Positions 44,953 through 53,658 are shown, counted from the first letter of the stretch. The stretch: 64,000 nt of DNA from Bifidobacterium amazonense (GCF_018555435.2 NZ_JAFEJT020000006.1:1-64000), one strand, 5' to 3'. Translations and numbers: made by a program. The notes: a model not told the origin generated them from the sequence alone.

Positions 44953-45600
44953 TTACTTCACGGCCGTGCGGACGAGAACGATGCCGCCCTTCGGGCCCGG
45001 AACGGCGCCCTTGATGGCGAGGATGCTGTTCTCGGCATCCGCGGAGACGACGGTCAGGCCCTGCACGGTGGCGGTCACATGACCCATGCGGCCGGCCATG
45101 CGCTTGCCCTTGAGGATGCGGCTCGGCGTGGCGCACGCGCCGACGGAACCGGGGCGACGCTCGTTCTTGTGAGAGCCGTGGGAACGACGGTAGGACTTGA
45201 AGCCCCAGCGCTTGATGGTGCCGGCGAAGCCCTTGCCCTTGGTGGTGCCGGTGACGTCGACCTCGGAACCCTCCGGGAAGAAGTCGATGGACAGCTCCTG
45301 GCCCGGCTCGTACTCGGCGGCGTCCTCGGTGCGCACCTCGACGAGGTGGCGGCGCGGGGTGACGCCGGCCTTGGCGAAGTGGCCGGCGAGCGGCTTGGTC
45401 ACCTTGGTCGGATCGATCTGGCCGTAGCCGATCTGGACGGCCTTGTAGCCGTCGGATTCCTCGGACTTGACGGCGGTCACCACGTTGGTGGACACGTCAA
45501 CGAGGGTGACGGGGACAAAGAAACCGTTCTCGTCCCAGACCTGAGTCATGCCGAGCTTCTTGCCCAGCAGAGCCTTGTGGCTACCTCTCTGCGAAGTCAT
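44953..45600 (-). CDS. rplC: 50S ribosomal protein L3
   Basis: Protein of 215 residues: [20 protein letters not shown] at the start and the extension [20 protein letters not shown] that reaches the peptidyl-transferase centre. 17 nt after rpsJ; GGAGGGAACC precedes the ATG. Confidence 0.98.
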   Translation of the reverse strand: MTSQRGSHKALLGKKLGMTQVWDENGFFVPVTLVDVSTNVVTAVKSEESDGYKAVQIGYGQIDPTKVTKPLAGHFAKAGVTPRRHLVEVRTEDAAEYEPGQELSIDFFPEGSEVDVTGTTKGKGFAGTIKRWGFKSYRRSHGSHKNERRPGSVGACATPSRILKGKRMAGRMGHVTATVQGLTVVSADAENSILAIKGAVPGPKGGIVLVRTAVK

Positions 45601-45617
45601 AGTGGTTCCCTCCTCCC

Positions 45618-45926
45618 TTACAGCTTGATCTCGATGTTGACATCCGCGGGCAGATCAATGTGCATCAGGGAGTCCACGGCCTTGGGGGTCGGGTCCACGA
45701 TGTCGATGAGGCGCTTATGAGTGCGCATCTCGAAGTGCTCGCGAGAATCCTTGTACTTGTGAGGAGAACGAATAACAACAAAGACGTTCTTCTCGGTCGG
45801 GAGCGGAACCGGGCCAACCACAGTTGCGCCCGCGTTCGTCACCGTTTCGACGATCTTCTTCGCCGATTGGTCGATGACCTCATGGTCATAGGACTTAAGC
45901 CTGATGCGGATTTTCTGTCCCGCCAT
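45618..45926 (-). CDS. rpsJ: 30S ribosomal protein S10
   Basis: Protein of 102 residues: [20 protein letters not shown] and the NusB-binding side [20 protein letters not shown]. First gene of the S10 operon. It has a leader of unknown length in 45927-46140 with AT-rich sequence (GATTTAGGGC, TTGTCAAGTTGCC on the coding strand near 46120-46140) where the promoter probably lies; I cannot fix the -35/-10. Confidence 0.98.
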   Translation of the reverse strand: MAGQKIRIRLKSYDHEVIDQSAKKIVETVTNAGATVVGPVPLPTEKNVFVVIRSPHKYKDSREHFEMRTHKRLIDIVDPTPKAVDSLMHIDLPADVNIEIKL

Positions 45927-46172
45927 TGCCGTCCGCCCTTTCTAGCGATTCGTGTACTGTTTACCAGCCTGCTTCCAAGGGCACCGGCGGACCTGACCGC
46001 AACGGGACACACCCCTTACGAGGCATACCCGTGGTCAAACCACATCAGTGCGCGGCATACGGCTTCTCACTCGCGTGATTCCCCGTTCCGCGCTCGCTTT
46101 TTTGATTCCAATTTGCGAGCCCTAAATCAGGCAACTTGACAATTAAAGCACTAGGCATGGCCTAAAAGAGTT
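45927..46172 (-). promoter_or_regulatory. Leader and promoter region of the S10 operon
   Basis: No gene is seen in these 246 nt upstream of rpsJ. The distal 60 nt (46085-46165) are AT-rich compared with the surroundings and are the likely promoter. No confident L4-type leader hairpin or -35/-10 pair could be assigned by eye. Confidence 0.4.
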
Positions 46173-46173
46173 C

Positions 46174-46202
46174 GGGCGTGTCGCGCTTTGCGCGACACGC
46201 CC
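46174..46202. terminator. GC hairpin downstream of acetolactate decarboxylase
   Basis: GGGCGTGTCGCGC-TTT-GCGCGACACGCCC, a perfect 13-bp stem with 3-nt loop. The same GCGTGTCGCGC word recurs at 46285-46325, and a second hairpin AAACAGTCC/GGACTGTTT lies at 46250-46270. Together they fill the gap between the decarboxylase stop and the S10 promoter. Confidence 0.65.
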
Positions 46203-46249
46203 TCACACGATTTCCTACCTCACTCCTGCCGTCGCTCGGCGTCGCCTAC

Positions 46250-46270
46250 AAACAGTCCACCGGACTGTTT
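46250..46270. repeat. AAACAGTCC hairpin
   Basis: 9-bp stem with 3-nt loop; core word shared with the hairpin at 34638-34664 in the secY-adk gap, suggesting a dispersed short palindrome family. Confidence 0.5.
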
Positions 46271-46332
46271 GCTTCACGGCTCCGCAGGCGTGTCGCGCTA
46301 CGAGCCGCACTTCGCACGACACGCACGGACCG

Positions 46333-47100
46333 TCAGTCGTCCGCCCGGTCGCCTTCGGCGGCGGTGATGGCCTCGGCTATCGGATCATGGGAGAAGTCGT
46401 GGTTGCGGTATTCGGGATCGTCCACCGGCAGATGCTGCACCAACGTGTCGAACACCTGGCTGTAGATCCTGCCATGGTCCAGCACCGCATCGAGCACGTG
46501 GCCGCCGAACGTACGGTCGTCCGACAGAAAATGCTCATGGAATCCGGCCACTGCCGCACCGTGGAACATCACCGGCGAAAAATAGCCGAGCAGCGTGCCC
46601 TTCACATCGTGCCGCAGGAACGTCGCCTGCCGGTCGGCGACCTCCACGAGCGTCGGGTACGGGGCCTGCTGCTTGATCACCGCCCGCGTCTTCATGAAGC
46701 TGAACGTGCCGCGCACGATCACCGAAAAGAACGTGTTCGCCCGGCCGTTCGCCTCGACGATGCGCCTGTTCAGCTCCTCGAGGCCGATGTCCGCACGCTC
46801 GCACTGATACTGGAACGCGGCATGATGCACGTTCGCGAACGGCATCGTGAAATCGTCCGGCACACGCTCGGCCACGCCGCTGGACCCCACCTTGTAGGCC
46901 ACGCCGTCGAGGATGATGAGCTCGCCGTCGAGTCCCTCCCCCGTGCCGATGCCGGTGTCGCCGTGCGTCAGCAGCTCGCCGATCGTCGTCGTGCCCTCCA
47001 GCAGGCCGGGCACGAGCAGCGCGAGCGTGCCGTGCTGGTACAGCTGGTTCGCATGATGTTCGGTGATGGGTTTGATCTGGGATCCGCGCGATTGTGTCAC
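46333..47100 (-). CDS. Alpha-acetolactate decarboxylase
   Basis: Protein of 255 residues, full length. It converts acetolactate to acetoin. Seen are LYQHGTLALLVPGLLEGTTT (21-40), the GDTGIGTGEGLDGELIILDG stretch and the zinc triad H188, H190 and H201 in VAGFHEHFLSDDRTFGGHVLD-like sequence. Start is GTG 47100, with no Shine-Dalgarno; TATCGT (coding strand, 47108-47113) stands 7 nt upstream, so the transcript may be leaderless. No acetolactate synthase gene is nearby. In bifidobacteria its role may be to drain acetolactate or NAD(P)H balance; that is inference. Confidence 0.92.
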   Translation of the reverse strand: MTQSRGSQIKPITEHHANQLYQHGTLALLVPGLLEGTTTIGELLTHGDTGIGTGEGLDGELIILDGVAYKVGSSGVAERVPDDFTMPFANVHHAAFQYQCERADIGLEELNRRIVEANGRANTFFSVIVRGTFSFMKTRAVIKQQAPYPTLVEVADRQATFLRHDVKGTLLGYFSPVMFHGAAVAGFHEHFLSDDRTFGGHVLDAVLDHGRIYSQVFDTLVQHLPVDDPEYRNHDFSHDPIAEAITAAEGDRADD

Positions 47101-47107
47101 ATTACGT

Positions 47108-47113
47108 ACGATA
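47108..47113 (-). promoter_or_regulatory. -10 box of acetolactate decarboxylase gene (leaderless)
   Basis: TATCGT on the minus strand with exactly 7 nt to the GTG start and no purine-rich ribosome site in between. The 260-nt gap 47101-47361 also holds direct repeats of CGTACGACGATC and CGTGCGAATCRTC near 47250-47350. Confidence 0.45.
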
Positions 47114-47361
47114 AAAGGCCGTCCTCCGCAATCGCAACCGATATATGCGGCAGCCGGACGTGACCCGCGTCACAGCGGACGCCGCGTCCGCATACGGACC
47201 TGCGCGCATCGGCGTTCGTCGGCGCACGTCGCGCCGTGACATCGGCGTCCGTCATCGTACGAATCGTCCGTGCGAATCGTCACGCGGACCGTCCGCGCGA
47301 ATCATCGTGCGGATTGCCGCGGAGTTCCGTACGACGATCCGTACGACGATCCACACGCCGG

Positions 47362-48381
47362 TCAGAACGCGACGCTCGTCGCGAAGACCAGCAGGCTGGA
47401 CGTCAGCTCGGTCATACCGACGGCGATCGGCTTGAGCACGCGGTTGCGTGCGATGATCGGCAGCACGATCGCACGTAGCAGCAGGCAGGCCGCGACGATC
47501 GTCGTCATGCAGCCCCTCCAGTCGAACGACGACGGGTCCGACCAGCCGCCGCGCAGCCACGCGAGCCGGCCCGACGGATCGGAGAACAGCCACGCGGCCG
47601 CGCACAGGGCCAGCAGCATGCCGTGCCACCCCCACGACGCGCGCAGATACCGGCGGTTGCCACGTTCGCGGATCATCGTCTTGACGAACAGCACCGAACC
47701 GAACTGGGTGAGCGCGAACAGCAGCGACGTGACCAGGCCGGCGGACGGCAGCGCGTACGTCGACCACCAGGTGTCCCACGTCGGCAACTGGCCGCGGAAC
47801 AACGCGGCGCCATGTTCGACGTACCGCACGCAGTCGGCGTGCGAGATCAGGCCGTTCGCGATGGCCGTCGGCACGGCGCATCCGTCGGACAGCCTGGACG
47901 GATCGCCGAACGAGGCGATGACCGTGGGCATCGACGACGAGGCGAGCACCGCCGCGCCGTTGCCCCACAGCGACCGTTCGCGGCGCAGGTACGCGGCGGC
48001 GAACGAGACGGCGGCCAACACGGCGAAATACGGGGCCCACCGGAGCACGCCCGGGTTGACGGCGAGGAACGGGATGCCGACCGCGGCCAACGACGCCATA
48101 TATATAAGGACCTGCGGCAGGTATCGGCGGGAGAAACGGGACTTGAGCCAGCGCGCGGCCGTGAACTGGACGCAGTAGCACAGCGTCCATGCGGCCAGCA
48201 GCCACAGCGTGTTCGCGGTGACGCCGCCGATCGCCACGCCGGAGATGGCCGGCAGCAGCGCCATCGCCCATGCGCCGGGCTGGTCGGGGATCCAGTCGCG
48301 CACGCTCGCGCGGCGGCGGCCACGGCGAGAACCGGCATGCGCACCGGTGCGGAAGGTTGAAGTTCGTGAGGTTTTCGGCAT
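47362..48381 (-). CDS. YwiC-like integral membrane protein
   Basis: Protein of about 339 residues with many hydrophobic segments: WIPDQPGAWAMALLPAISGV near 26-45 (a YwiC-family N-terminus with the PGAWAM motif), then helices including LIYMASLAAVGIPFLAVNPG, YFAVLAAVSFAAAYLRRERS, AGLVTSLLFALTQFGSVLFV and a final pair ending in SSLLVFATSVAF. The reentrant GNGAAVLASSSMPTVIASFG is conserved in the family. Function is not established; it is a polytopic membrane protein. Start ATG 48381 follows GGTGGGGG; ATG 48399 is an alternative. Confidence 0.82.
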   Translation of the reverse strand: MPKTSRTSTFRTGAHAGSRRGRRRASVRDWIPDQPGAWAMALLPAISGVAIGGVTANTLWLLAAWTLCYCVQFTAARWLKSRFSRRYLPQVLIYMASLAAVGIPFLAVNPGVLRWAPYFAVLAAVSFAAAYLRRERSLWGNGAAVLASSSMPTVIASFGDPSRLSDGCAVPTAIANGLISHADCVRYVEHGAALFRGQLPTWDTWWSTYALPSAGLVTSLLFALTQFGSVLFVKTMIRERGNRRYLRASWGWHGMLLALCAAAWLFSDPSGRLAWLRGGWSDPSSFDWRGCMTTIVAACLLLRAIVLPIIARNRVLKPIAVGMTELTSSLLVFATSVAF

Positions 48382-48531
48382 TCCCCCACCGTAAATCATC
48401 CATCCCTGACCCGCCAGCATCCGCCGCGGCGAGTTGCACGGCAGGACGTGGCGCGTCGGCCTATCGGCACGACGGCACGAAGGCGGCACGGCGGCGTTCT
48501 CGCTGACCATTTGTCTTCCGAATCGCCCTGA

Positions 48532-48568
48532 TGTGGACAACCCGTTGTGGATGATCCGTTGTGGATAA
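48532..48568. promoter_or_regulatory. Three DnaA-box-like words at 14-bp period
   Basis: TGTGGACAA (48532), TGTGGATGA (48546) and TGTGGATAA (48560): complements TTGTCCACA, TCATCCACA and a perfect TTATCCACA. Regular 14-bp phasing with the repeated CCGTTGTGGAT context. They lie 70-106 nt upstream of copy 2 of the AbiEi-like gene. Confidence 0.5.
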
Positions 48569-48578
48569 CTCCGTACCA

Positions 48579-48631
48579 TTCGACCACATCCCCCGAAACA
48601 GACACGGCGTTGCGGAACAATCCGCTACGGT
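48579..48631 (+). promoter_or_regulatory. Promoter element of AbiEi-like copy 2
   Basis: TTCGACCACA (48579-48588) starts 59 nt before the ATG, and TACGGT (48626-48631) ends 6 nt before it with no ribosome site. Copy 1 has the same word at 60 nt and TATGAT at 7 nt. Sequence between is not conserved. Confidence 0.5.
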
Positions 48632-48637
48632 GCACAT

Positions 48638-49621
48638 ATGAGAACGAATCCCGCACTGACCGCACGTTGCGAAGAGTCCGAAAGCCAACGGCTCTGCATA
48701 TGGGGACGCACCCGATCCGAGCAGCAGGTGCTGTCGCGCAGGACGGCAACCGGGGAGATGACCCGCGTGGCGGACGGCTGTTATGCACGTGCCGATCAGT
48801 GGAGCAGGCTGGATCCGGTGGAACGGTATCGCAGGATCGTCCGGACGATGGCGGCGCTGCATCCCGATTGGATATTCGGGGACATGACGGCGGCCGCAAT
48901 GCATGGCATCAACGATTCGATCCGATATCTGGATGAAATACACCTGATGACCGACCGGAGAAGACATTCCCGCGATCACGGTCGGCTTCGATACCATCTG
49001 CTGCCGGATGACGAACTCCACGGTTATCAGGTGGTGGATGGGGTACGGACCACCCCGATCGGCAGAACGGTATTCGATTGCGCGCGACGATTGGATTTCC
49101 CGGACGGATTGTCCGTCGCGGAAGCCGCGCTCCGGCAAGGACTGATGACGCGGGAGCGCATGATGGATCTATGCCGCGAACTGCCCGGCTATCGGCGGGA
49201 CAAGGCTCTGCGCGCCGTGCGTCTCGCGCCTGCCGGTACGGAAAACGGCGGCGAAGCATACTCGTATGCGGTGATGCTCGACGAAGGATTCGTTCCGCCG
49301 CTGGTCCAGGAGGAGATCATCGATCCGCTCGATCTCAGCCGGCGGTATCGGGTCGACTTCTCGTGGCATACCGAGGATGGAAGATTCATCGTGGCGGAAT
49401 TGGACGGCCGTGCCAAATACACGGATCCCGAGATGTTCAGGAACGGCAGCCTGTCGGAAACCATCATCGCGGAAAAGGAACGGGAGGAGCGCATTCGGCT
49501 GGTGGCGGACGAGGTGGTTCGCTTCTCCTTTTCCGAGGCGTATCGCAGACACGTGCTGGTGGCCAAGCTGGAGGCGGCCCGGGTTCCGCGGGTTCAGGCT
49601 TCGTGGACCCGCGATTCATAG
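48638..49621 (+). CDS. AbiEi-like / PD-(D/E)XK-fold protein, copy 2
   Basis: Protein of 327 residues, paralogue of the gene at 1147-2100, aligning over its whole length (shared QRLCIW, ADQW, VERYRRIVR, GYRR, TENGGEAYS, QEEIID, YRVDFxWxTEDGR, NGSL.xTxIAEKxREERIRLVAD). The N-terminal winged-helix/AbiEi-like half covers about 20-155; the C-terminal half carries the nuclease-like acidic set E206 (GGEAYS), D240 (YRVDFSW) and E254/K260 (ELDGRAKY). It appears leaderless (TACGGT 6 nt before ATG, no Shine-Dalgarno). It is divergent from the YwiC-like gene, and its 3' side runs into motif array D. Function unknown; nucleic-acid binding or cleavage is inferred from the fold. Confidence 0.75.
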   Translation: MRTNPALTARCEESESQRLCIWGRTRSEQQVLSRRTATGEMTRVADGCYARADQWSRLDPVERYRRIVRTMAALHPDWIFGDMTAAAMHGINDSIRYLDEIHLMTDRRRHSRDHGRLRYHLLPDDELHGYQVVDGVRTTPIGRTVFDCARRLDFPDGLSVAEAALRQGLMTRERMMDLCRELPGYRRDKALRAVRLAPAGTENGGEAYSYAVMLDEGFVPPLVQEEIIDPLDLSRRYRVDFSWHTEDGRFIVAELDGRAKYTDPEMFRNGSLSETIIAEKEREERIRLVADEVVRFSFSEAYRRHVLVAKLEAARVPRVQASWTRDS

Positions 49622-49776
49622 GGGCTTGGAGGCCTTGAAAGTTCCGAAAGTCGGTGTTGCCGGCGTATTGTCTCCATTCCCCGCATTTCCCTACGACCGA
49701 CTTGGAGGGACGTCGACAGGACGGGACAGGACGCCGGCTGGGCGAATAATGGGGCGAATACGGGGGCTAATGTCTG

Positions 49777-50095
49777 AATTTCCCCACATTCCTGTCCGGT
49801 TGGCCCGTCGGCCCGCCGTTGGAGGCCGGGGTGGCGGCGGATGTGGGGAAACAGGCAGCATGAACAGGCCTTGGCGGAACCACGGACATGGCCCGATGAC
49901 GAAAGTGGGGAAATGGACAGCATCAAGCCCGCCGATGACGGGCGTTCATACTGCCTGTTTCCCCACTTTCGGCTCAATATCCTGAATGTGGGGAACCAAG
50001 CAGTACGAACGGGACCGGAAACCGGCGTGTCGCGTCGCAATTTCCCCACTTTCGGATACGGGCGTGCGTAAAAGTCTCATTTTCCCCACATTCGG
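49777..50095. repeat. Motif array D: seven copies of TTTCCCCACWTTC
   Basis: Copies occur near 49777-49791 (forward), 49840-49852 (reverse), 49901-49913 (reverse), 49958-49970 (forward), 49985-49996 (reverse), 50039-50053 (forward) and 50079-50094 (forward), plus a diverged one near 49676. A longer 16-mer CTGCCTGTTTCCCCAC at 49951-49966 is the exact complement of 49843-49858. The array begins 155 nt after the stop of copy 2. The small ORFs here reflect the repeated word and are not called. Confidence 0.85.
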
Positions 50096-50099
50096 ACGT

Positions 50100-50352
50100 C
50101 ACACGCTCATGGACCCGTCAATGGACACCTATCGTCCCCTCGTCAGGAGGGTTGTCGCGGAATGACCACAGGATAGTCACACCCGTCAAGTTAAGACCGA
50201 CAAAGTGCCGCCAGCGGACATCTGCCCGGCGGCTGGTGCAAACCCCTTCGAATGTGATCCCACCCGCACCGGCCCCAATACGAAAGTGGATGGTTGCCTG
50301 CCGTGGAACAACCCGAAACGGGTTTTCACGGTGGGCAGCCACCCACTTATAA
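50100..50352. other. Non-coding stretch, no feature recognised
   Basis: Between array D and the GATC repeats. A 74-codon minus-strand frame (50118-50342) is open but has no ribosome site or family match that I can see. One more AATACGAAAGTGGA word (50278-50291) resembles array D. Confidence 0.4.
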
Positions 50353-50500
50353 CCGACGATCGGCCAACCGATCAGGCCAACCGATCAGGCCGACCGATCA
50401 GTACAGCCGACCGACTGGCCAATCTGGCCAACAATCAGGCCGACGATCAGGCCGACGATCGGTCAACCGATCAGGCCAACTGACCAACCAGTCAATCAAT
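50353..50500. repeat. Degenerate GATCAGGCC repeats beside adhE
   Basis: About ten imperfect units of 13-14 nt (CCAACCGATCAGG, CCGACGATCAGG, CCAATCTGG) run up to 12 nt from the adhE stop (TGA side at 50513). At least seven contain GATC. Similar units lie at 2268-2382. They may form slipped structures that end adhE transcription. Confidence 0.7.
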
Positions 50501-50512
50501 CGGCAATGAGGC

Positions 50513-53245
50513 TCAGACGCGCTCGGAGGCTTCCTCCGTGGCAGCCTCGCCTTCGCGCTCGACGCGCAGACGGTGGCCTTCGGCCTGCGGCACGCCGTAG
50601 TAGGCGGCGATGGCGATGTCCTTCATGTCCTCGATCTGCGGGATGCGCGGGTTCGCGGGGGCGCACTGGTCCTCGTAGGCGCGCATGCCGATCTGGTCGA
50701 GCACGCTCCAGAAGTAGTCTTCGTCCACGCCGCAGTCCTGGAAGCTCTTGTTCATGCCGAGCTTGTTGTCGCGGTAGTCCTCGACGGCCTTCGCCAGGTT
50801 CTCGACGGCGTCGGCCGGGGTCTTGCCCGGGTCGATGCCGAGGTTGACGGCGATGTCGCGGTAGCGCTCGTCGGCGATGTACTTGTTGTACTTCGGCCAC
50901 GAGGTCGGCTCCTCCGGCACCTGGCCGTTGTAGCGGATCACGTACGGCAGCAGGATGGAGTTGGTGCGGCCGTGGGCGACGTGGCACAGCGCGCCGATGG
51001 TGTGCGCCATGCCGTGGCACATGCCGAGGAACGCGGAGCCGAACGCCATGCCGGCCATGGTGGCGGCGTTGTGCATCTTCTCCTGCGCCTTGGTCTTCTC
51101 CAGGCCCGGCTCGCCGTTGACGGACTCGGCCAGGTTGTCCCAGATGAGCTTGGCCGCGTGCAGCGCCATGCCGTCGGTGAAGTCGTTCGCGTAGACGGAC
51201 ACGTACGCCTCGAACGAGTGGGTCAGCGCGTCGAAGCCGGCGTCGGAGGCGAGCTTGCGCGGCTGGGTGCGGGCGAGCACCGGGTCGACGATGGCGACGG
51301 ACGGGGTGAGCGCGTAGTCGGTGATCGGGTACTTGTAGCCGGTCTTGTGGTCGGTGATGACAGCGAACGGCGTCACCTCAGAACCGGTGCCGGACGAGGT
51401 CGGGATGCACACGAGCTTGGCCTTCTTGCCCAGCGGCGGGATCTTGAAGGCGCGCTTGCGGATGTCGAAGAACTTCTCGCGCACGTCGGAGAAGGCGATT
51501 TCCGGGTGCTCGTAGAGCAGCCACATGATCTTGGCCGCGTCCATCGGCGAGCCGCCGCCGACCGCGATGATCGTGTCCGGCTCGAACTCCTCGCGCATCA
51601 TCTCGGCGCCGCGCTCGACGGTCTCGACGGACGGCTCCGGCTCGACGTAGTCGATGATGCGGAAGGTGACGCGGTTGGAACGGGCGCGCAACTGGTCGAT
51701 GACCTTGTCGACGATGCCGAGCTGCTCCATGACCTTGTCGCACACGATGACGGCCTTCTCGATGCCGTACATGTCGCGCAGGTACTTGATGGCGTTCGGC
51801 TCGAAGTAGGTCTTGGCCGGGATCTTGAACCACTGCATGTTGTTGTTCCTCCGAGCGATGCGCTTGATGTTGAGCAGGTTGACGGCCTGCACGTTGCCGG
51901 ACACCGAGTTGCCGCCGTACGAGCCGCAGCCGAGGGTGAGCGACGGGGCGATGGCGTTGTAGATGTCGCCGACGCCGCCGAGCGAGCTCGGGGAGTTCCA
52001 GATGATGCGGCAGGCGTGCATGCGCAGGCCGTACTCGCGCACGAGCGCCTCGTTGTTGGTGTGGATGGCGGCGGTGTGGCCGGCGCCGAGCTTGAGCATG
52101 GCCTCGCACATCTCGAACGCCTGCTCCTTGGAATCGGCCTTGAGCACGGCGTGGACCGGGGCGAGCTTCTCGTGGGTGAGCGGCTCGTTGTCGGAGACCT
52201 CGGAGCATTCGGCGGCGAGGATGGTCGCGTCGGCCGGGATCTCGAAGCCGGCGGCCTTGGCGATGTACTGCGGGGACTTGCCCGGCACGACGGAGTTGAG
52301 CTTCGGGGTGCCGCCGGAGAACGCGGTGCAGCCGAACATGTACTGCTCGAGCTTGGCCTTCTCCTCGTCGTTGACGAAGTAGGCCTTGCGGCGCTTGAGT
52401 TCCTTGACGAGCGACGCGTAGACGTCCTTGTGGGCGATGATGGCCTGCTCGGTGGCGCAGATCATGCCGTAGTCGAAGTGCTTGGACAGGATCAGGTCGT
52501 TCGCCGCGCGCACGACGTCGACGTCGGAGTCGACGTACGCCGGGGCGTTGCCCGCGCCGACGCCGAGGGCCGGCTTGCCGGAGGAGTACGCGGCCTTGAC
52601 CATGCCCGGACCGCCGGTGGCGAGGATCGTCGCGATGCCGTCGTGCTTCATGAGCGCGCCGGTGGCCTCGATGGACGGGTGCTCGATCCACTGGATGCAG
52701 TCGGCCGGGGCGCCGGCCTCGATGGCCGCGTCGCGCACGATGCGGGCCGCCTCGGCGGAGCACTTCTGGGCGAACGGGTGGAAGCCGAAGATGATCGGGC
52801 AGCGGGTCTTCAGGGCGATGAGCGACTTGAAGATGGTGGTGGAGGTCGGGTTGGTGACCGGGGTGACGCCGGCGACCACGCCGACCGGCTCGGCGATCTC
52901 GTCGATGCCCATCACGTCGTCCTCGCGGATGATGCCGACGGTCTTCTGGCCGGCCAGATAGTTGGTGACGTGCTCGCAGGCGAAGATGTTCTTGGTGGCC
53001 TTGTCTTCCACGAGGCCACGGCCGGTCTCGTCGACGGCCATCTTCGCGAGCACGAGGTGCTTGTTGAGCGCGGCGATCGAAGCCTTGGCGACGATGCGGT
53101 CGACCTGCTTCTGATCGAGCTTCTCGAATTCCTCGAGGGCCTTGAGACCCTTCTTGACGAGGGCGTCGACCTCGGCCTGGGCCGCGGCGGCCTTCTCCTC
53201 GGGGGTCGGCTTGGTGGGGGCCTCAGCCTGCGTTGCTTCTGCCAT
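50513..53245 (-). CDS. adhE: Bifunctional acetaldehyde-CoA/alcohol dehydrogenase
   Basis: Protein of 910 residues. The N-terminal CoA-acylating aldehyde dehydrogenase has the catalytic Cys263 in FDYGMICATEQAII and GVVAGVTPVTNPTSTTIFKS; the C-terminal iron alcohol dehydrogenase shows GGGSPMDAAKIMWLLYEHPE, DALTHSFEAYVS and MCHGMAHTIGALCHVAHG with metal His residues. It turns acetyl-CoA into ethanol, reoxidising two NADH per acetyl unit, the reductive branch of bifidobacterial fermentation. GAGGAGG precedes ATG 53245. A Rex-type operator lies 117-134 nt upstream. Confidence 0.97.
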   Translation of the reverse strand: MAEATQAEAPTKPTPEEKAAAAQAEVDALVKKGLKALEEFEKLDQKQVDRIVAKASIAALNKHLVLAKMAVDETGRGLVEDKATKNIFACEHVTNYLAGQKTVGIIREDDVMGIDEIAEPVGVVAGVTPVTNPTSTTIFKSLIALKTRCPIIFGFHPFAQKCSAEAARIVRDAAIEAGAPADCIQWIEHPSIEATGALMKHDGIATILATGGPGMVKAAYSSGKPALGVGAGNAPAYVDSDVDVVRAANDLILSKHFDYGMICATEQAIIAHKDVYASLVKELKRRKAYFVNDEEKAKLEQYMFGCTAFSGGTPKLNSVVPGKSPQYIAKAAGFEIPADATILAAECSEVSDNEPLTHEKLAPVHAVLKADSKEQAFEMCEAMLKLGAGHTAAIHTNNEALVREYGLRMHACRIIWNSPSSLGGVGDIYNAIAPSLTLGCGSYGGNSVSGNVQAVNLLNIKRIARRNNNMQWFKIPAKTYFEPNAIKYLRDMYGIEKAVIVCDKVMEQLGIVDKVIDQLRARSNRVTFRIIDYVEPEPSVETVERGAEMMREEFEPDTIIAVGGGSPMDAAKIMWLLYEHPEIAFSDVREKFFDIRKRAFKIPPLGKKAKLVCIPTSSGTGSEVTPFAVITDHKTGYKYPITDYALTPSVAIVDPVLARTQPRKLASDAGFDALTHSFEAYVSVYANDFTDGMALHAAKLIWDNLAESVNGEPGLEKTKAQEKMHNAATMAGMAFGSAFLGMCHGMAHTIGALCHVAHGRTNSILLPYVIRYNGQVPEEPTSWPKYNKYIADERYRDIAVNLGIDPGKTPADAVENLAKAVEDYRDNKLGMNKSFQDCGVDEDYFWSVLDQIGMRAYEDQCAPANPRIPQIEDMKDIAIAAYYGVPQAEGHRLRVEREGEAATEEASERV

Positions 53246-53361
53246 GAATCCTCCTCGACTGTGCACTATCTATATGCCGGTTCCCGCCCGCGTGGGCGGC
53301 TGTCGTTGCGCCACAATACGGTGCCGGGGCGTTGCCGGAGCACTGCCGAAGCATCATTGTT

Positions 53362-53379
53362 TTGTGGCCTAGGTCACAA
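53362..53379. promoter_or_regulatory. Rex-type operator upstream of adhE
   Basis: TTGTGG-CCTAGG-TCACAA matches the Rex consensus TTGTGA-N6-TCACAA at 11 of 12 positions. Rex senses NADH/NAD+ and represses fermentation genes such as adhE, so the site fits the gene. Confidence 0.7.
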
Positions 53380-53564
53380 TGTACCGGACGCAGCAAGCCT
53401 CTGCATACGCACAAAATCGACGGCGTTTCATGTTGTATTCTGATTTATTTTTGTGAGATATTGTTCGACTTAAGGAAGAATCTCGACCAAAATCCCTGAT
53501 TTTGATACTTTTTGTTCGATTTATCGTCATTCCTCACACGTTTCAACGAATTTCATTCAAGCCA
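53380..53564. promoter_or_regulatory. AT-rich intergenic between adhE and ROK gene
   Basis: About 180 nt of unusually AT-rich sequence for this genome, with runs such as TTTATTTTTGTGAGAT (a possible Rex half-site TTGTGA at 53451) and repeated TTGTTCGA words (53461-53467, 53513-53519). It serves divergent promoters; no gene is seen. Confidence 0.5.
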
Positions 53565-53631
53565 CTTATAGAAATGCTTTTTCTAAAAGTTGCCCCACCA
53601 TCCGATCTTCTATAAAATACTTTTTTAAAAG
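53565..53631 (+). promoter_or_regulatory. Two NagC/XylR-like operators before the ROK gene
   Basis: TAGAAATGCTTTTTCTA (within 53565-53589; TAGAAA-N5-TTTCTA) and TAAAATACTTTTTTA (within 53607-53631) are similar dyads. NagC-type ROK regulators bind A/T-rich TTTTxxAAA-like dyads of this layout, suggesting autoregulation. Confidence 0.6.
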
Positions 53632-53658
53632 TCTCAGTCGTCAACGAGGACACCGCCC

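Noticed and set aside
48532-48568. Replication origin
   Set aside because: Three DnaA-like words alone, without dnaA/dnaN or an AT-rich unwinding element, do not make an oriC.
49594-50049. 151-codon minus-strand frame through array D
   Set aside because: Peptide repeats (FPTFR, LFPHIRR) are the translated motif; overlaps the copy-2 gene end.
50118-50342. 74-codon minus-strand frame and an overlapping plus-strand frame
   Set aside because: No start signal, no homology recognised; kept as non-coding.
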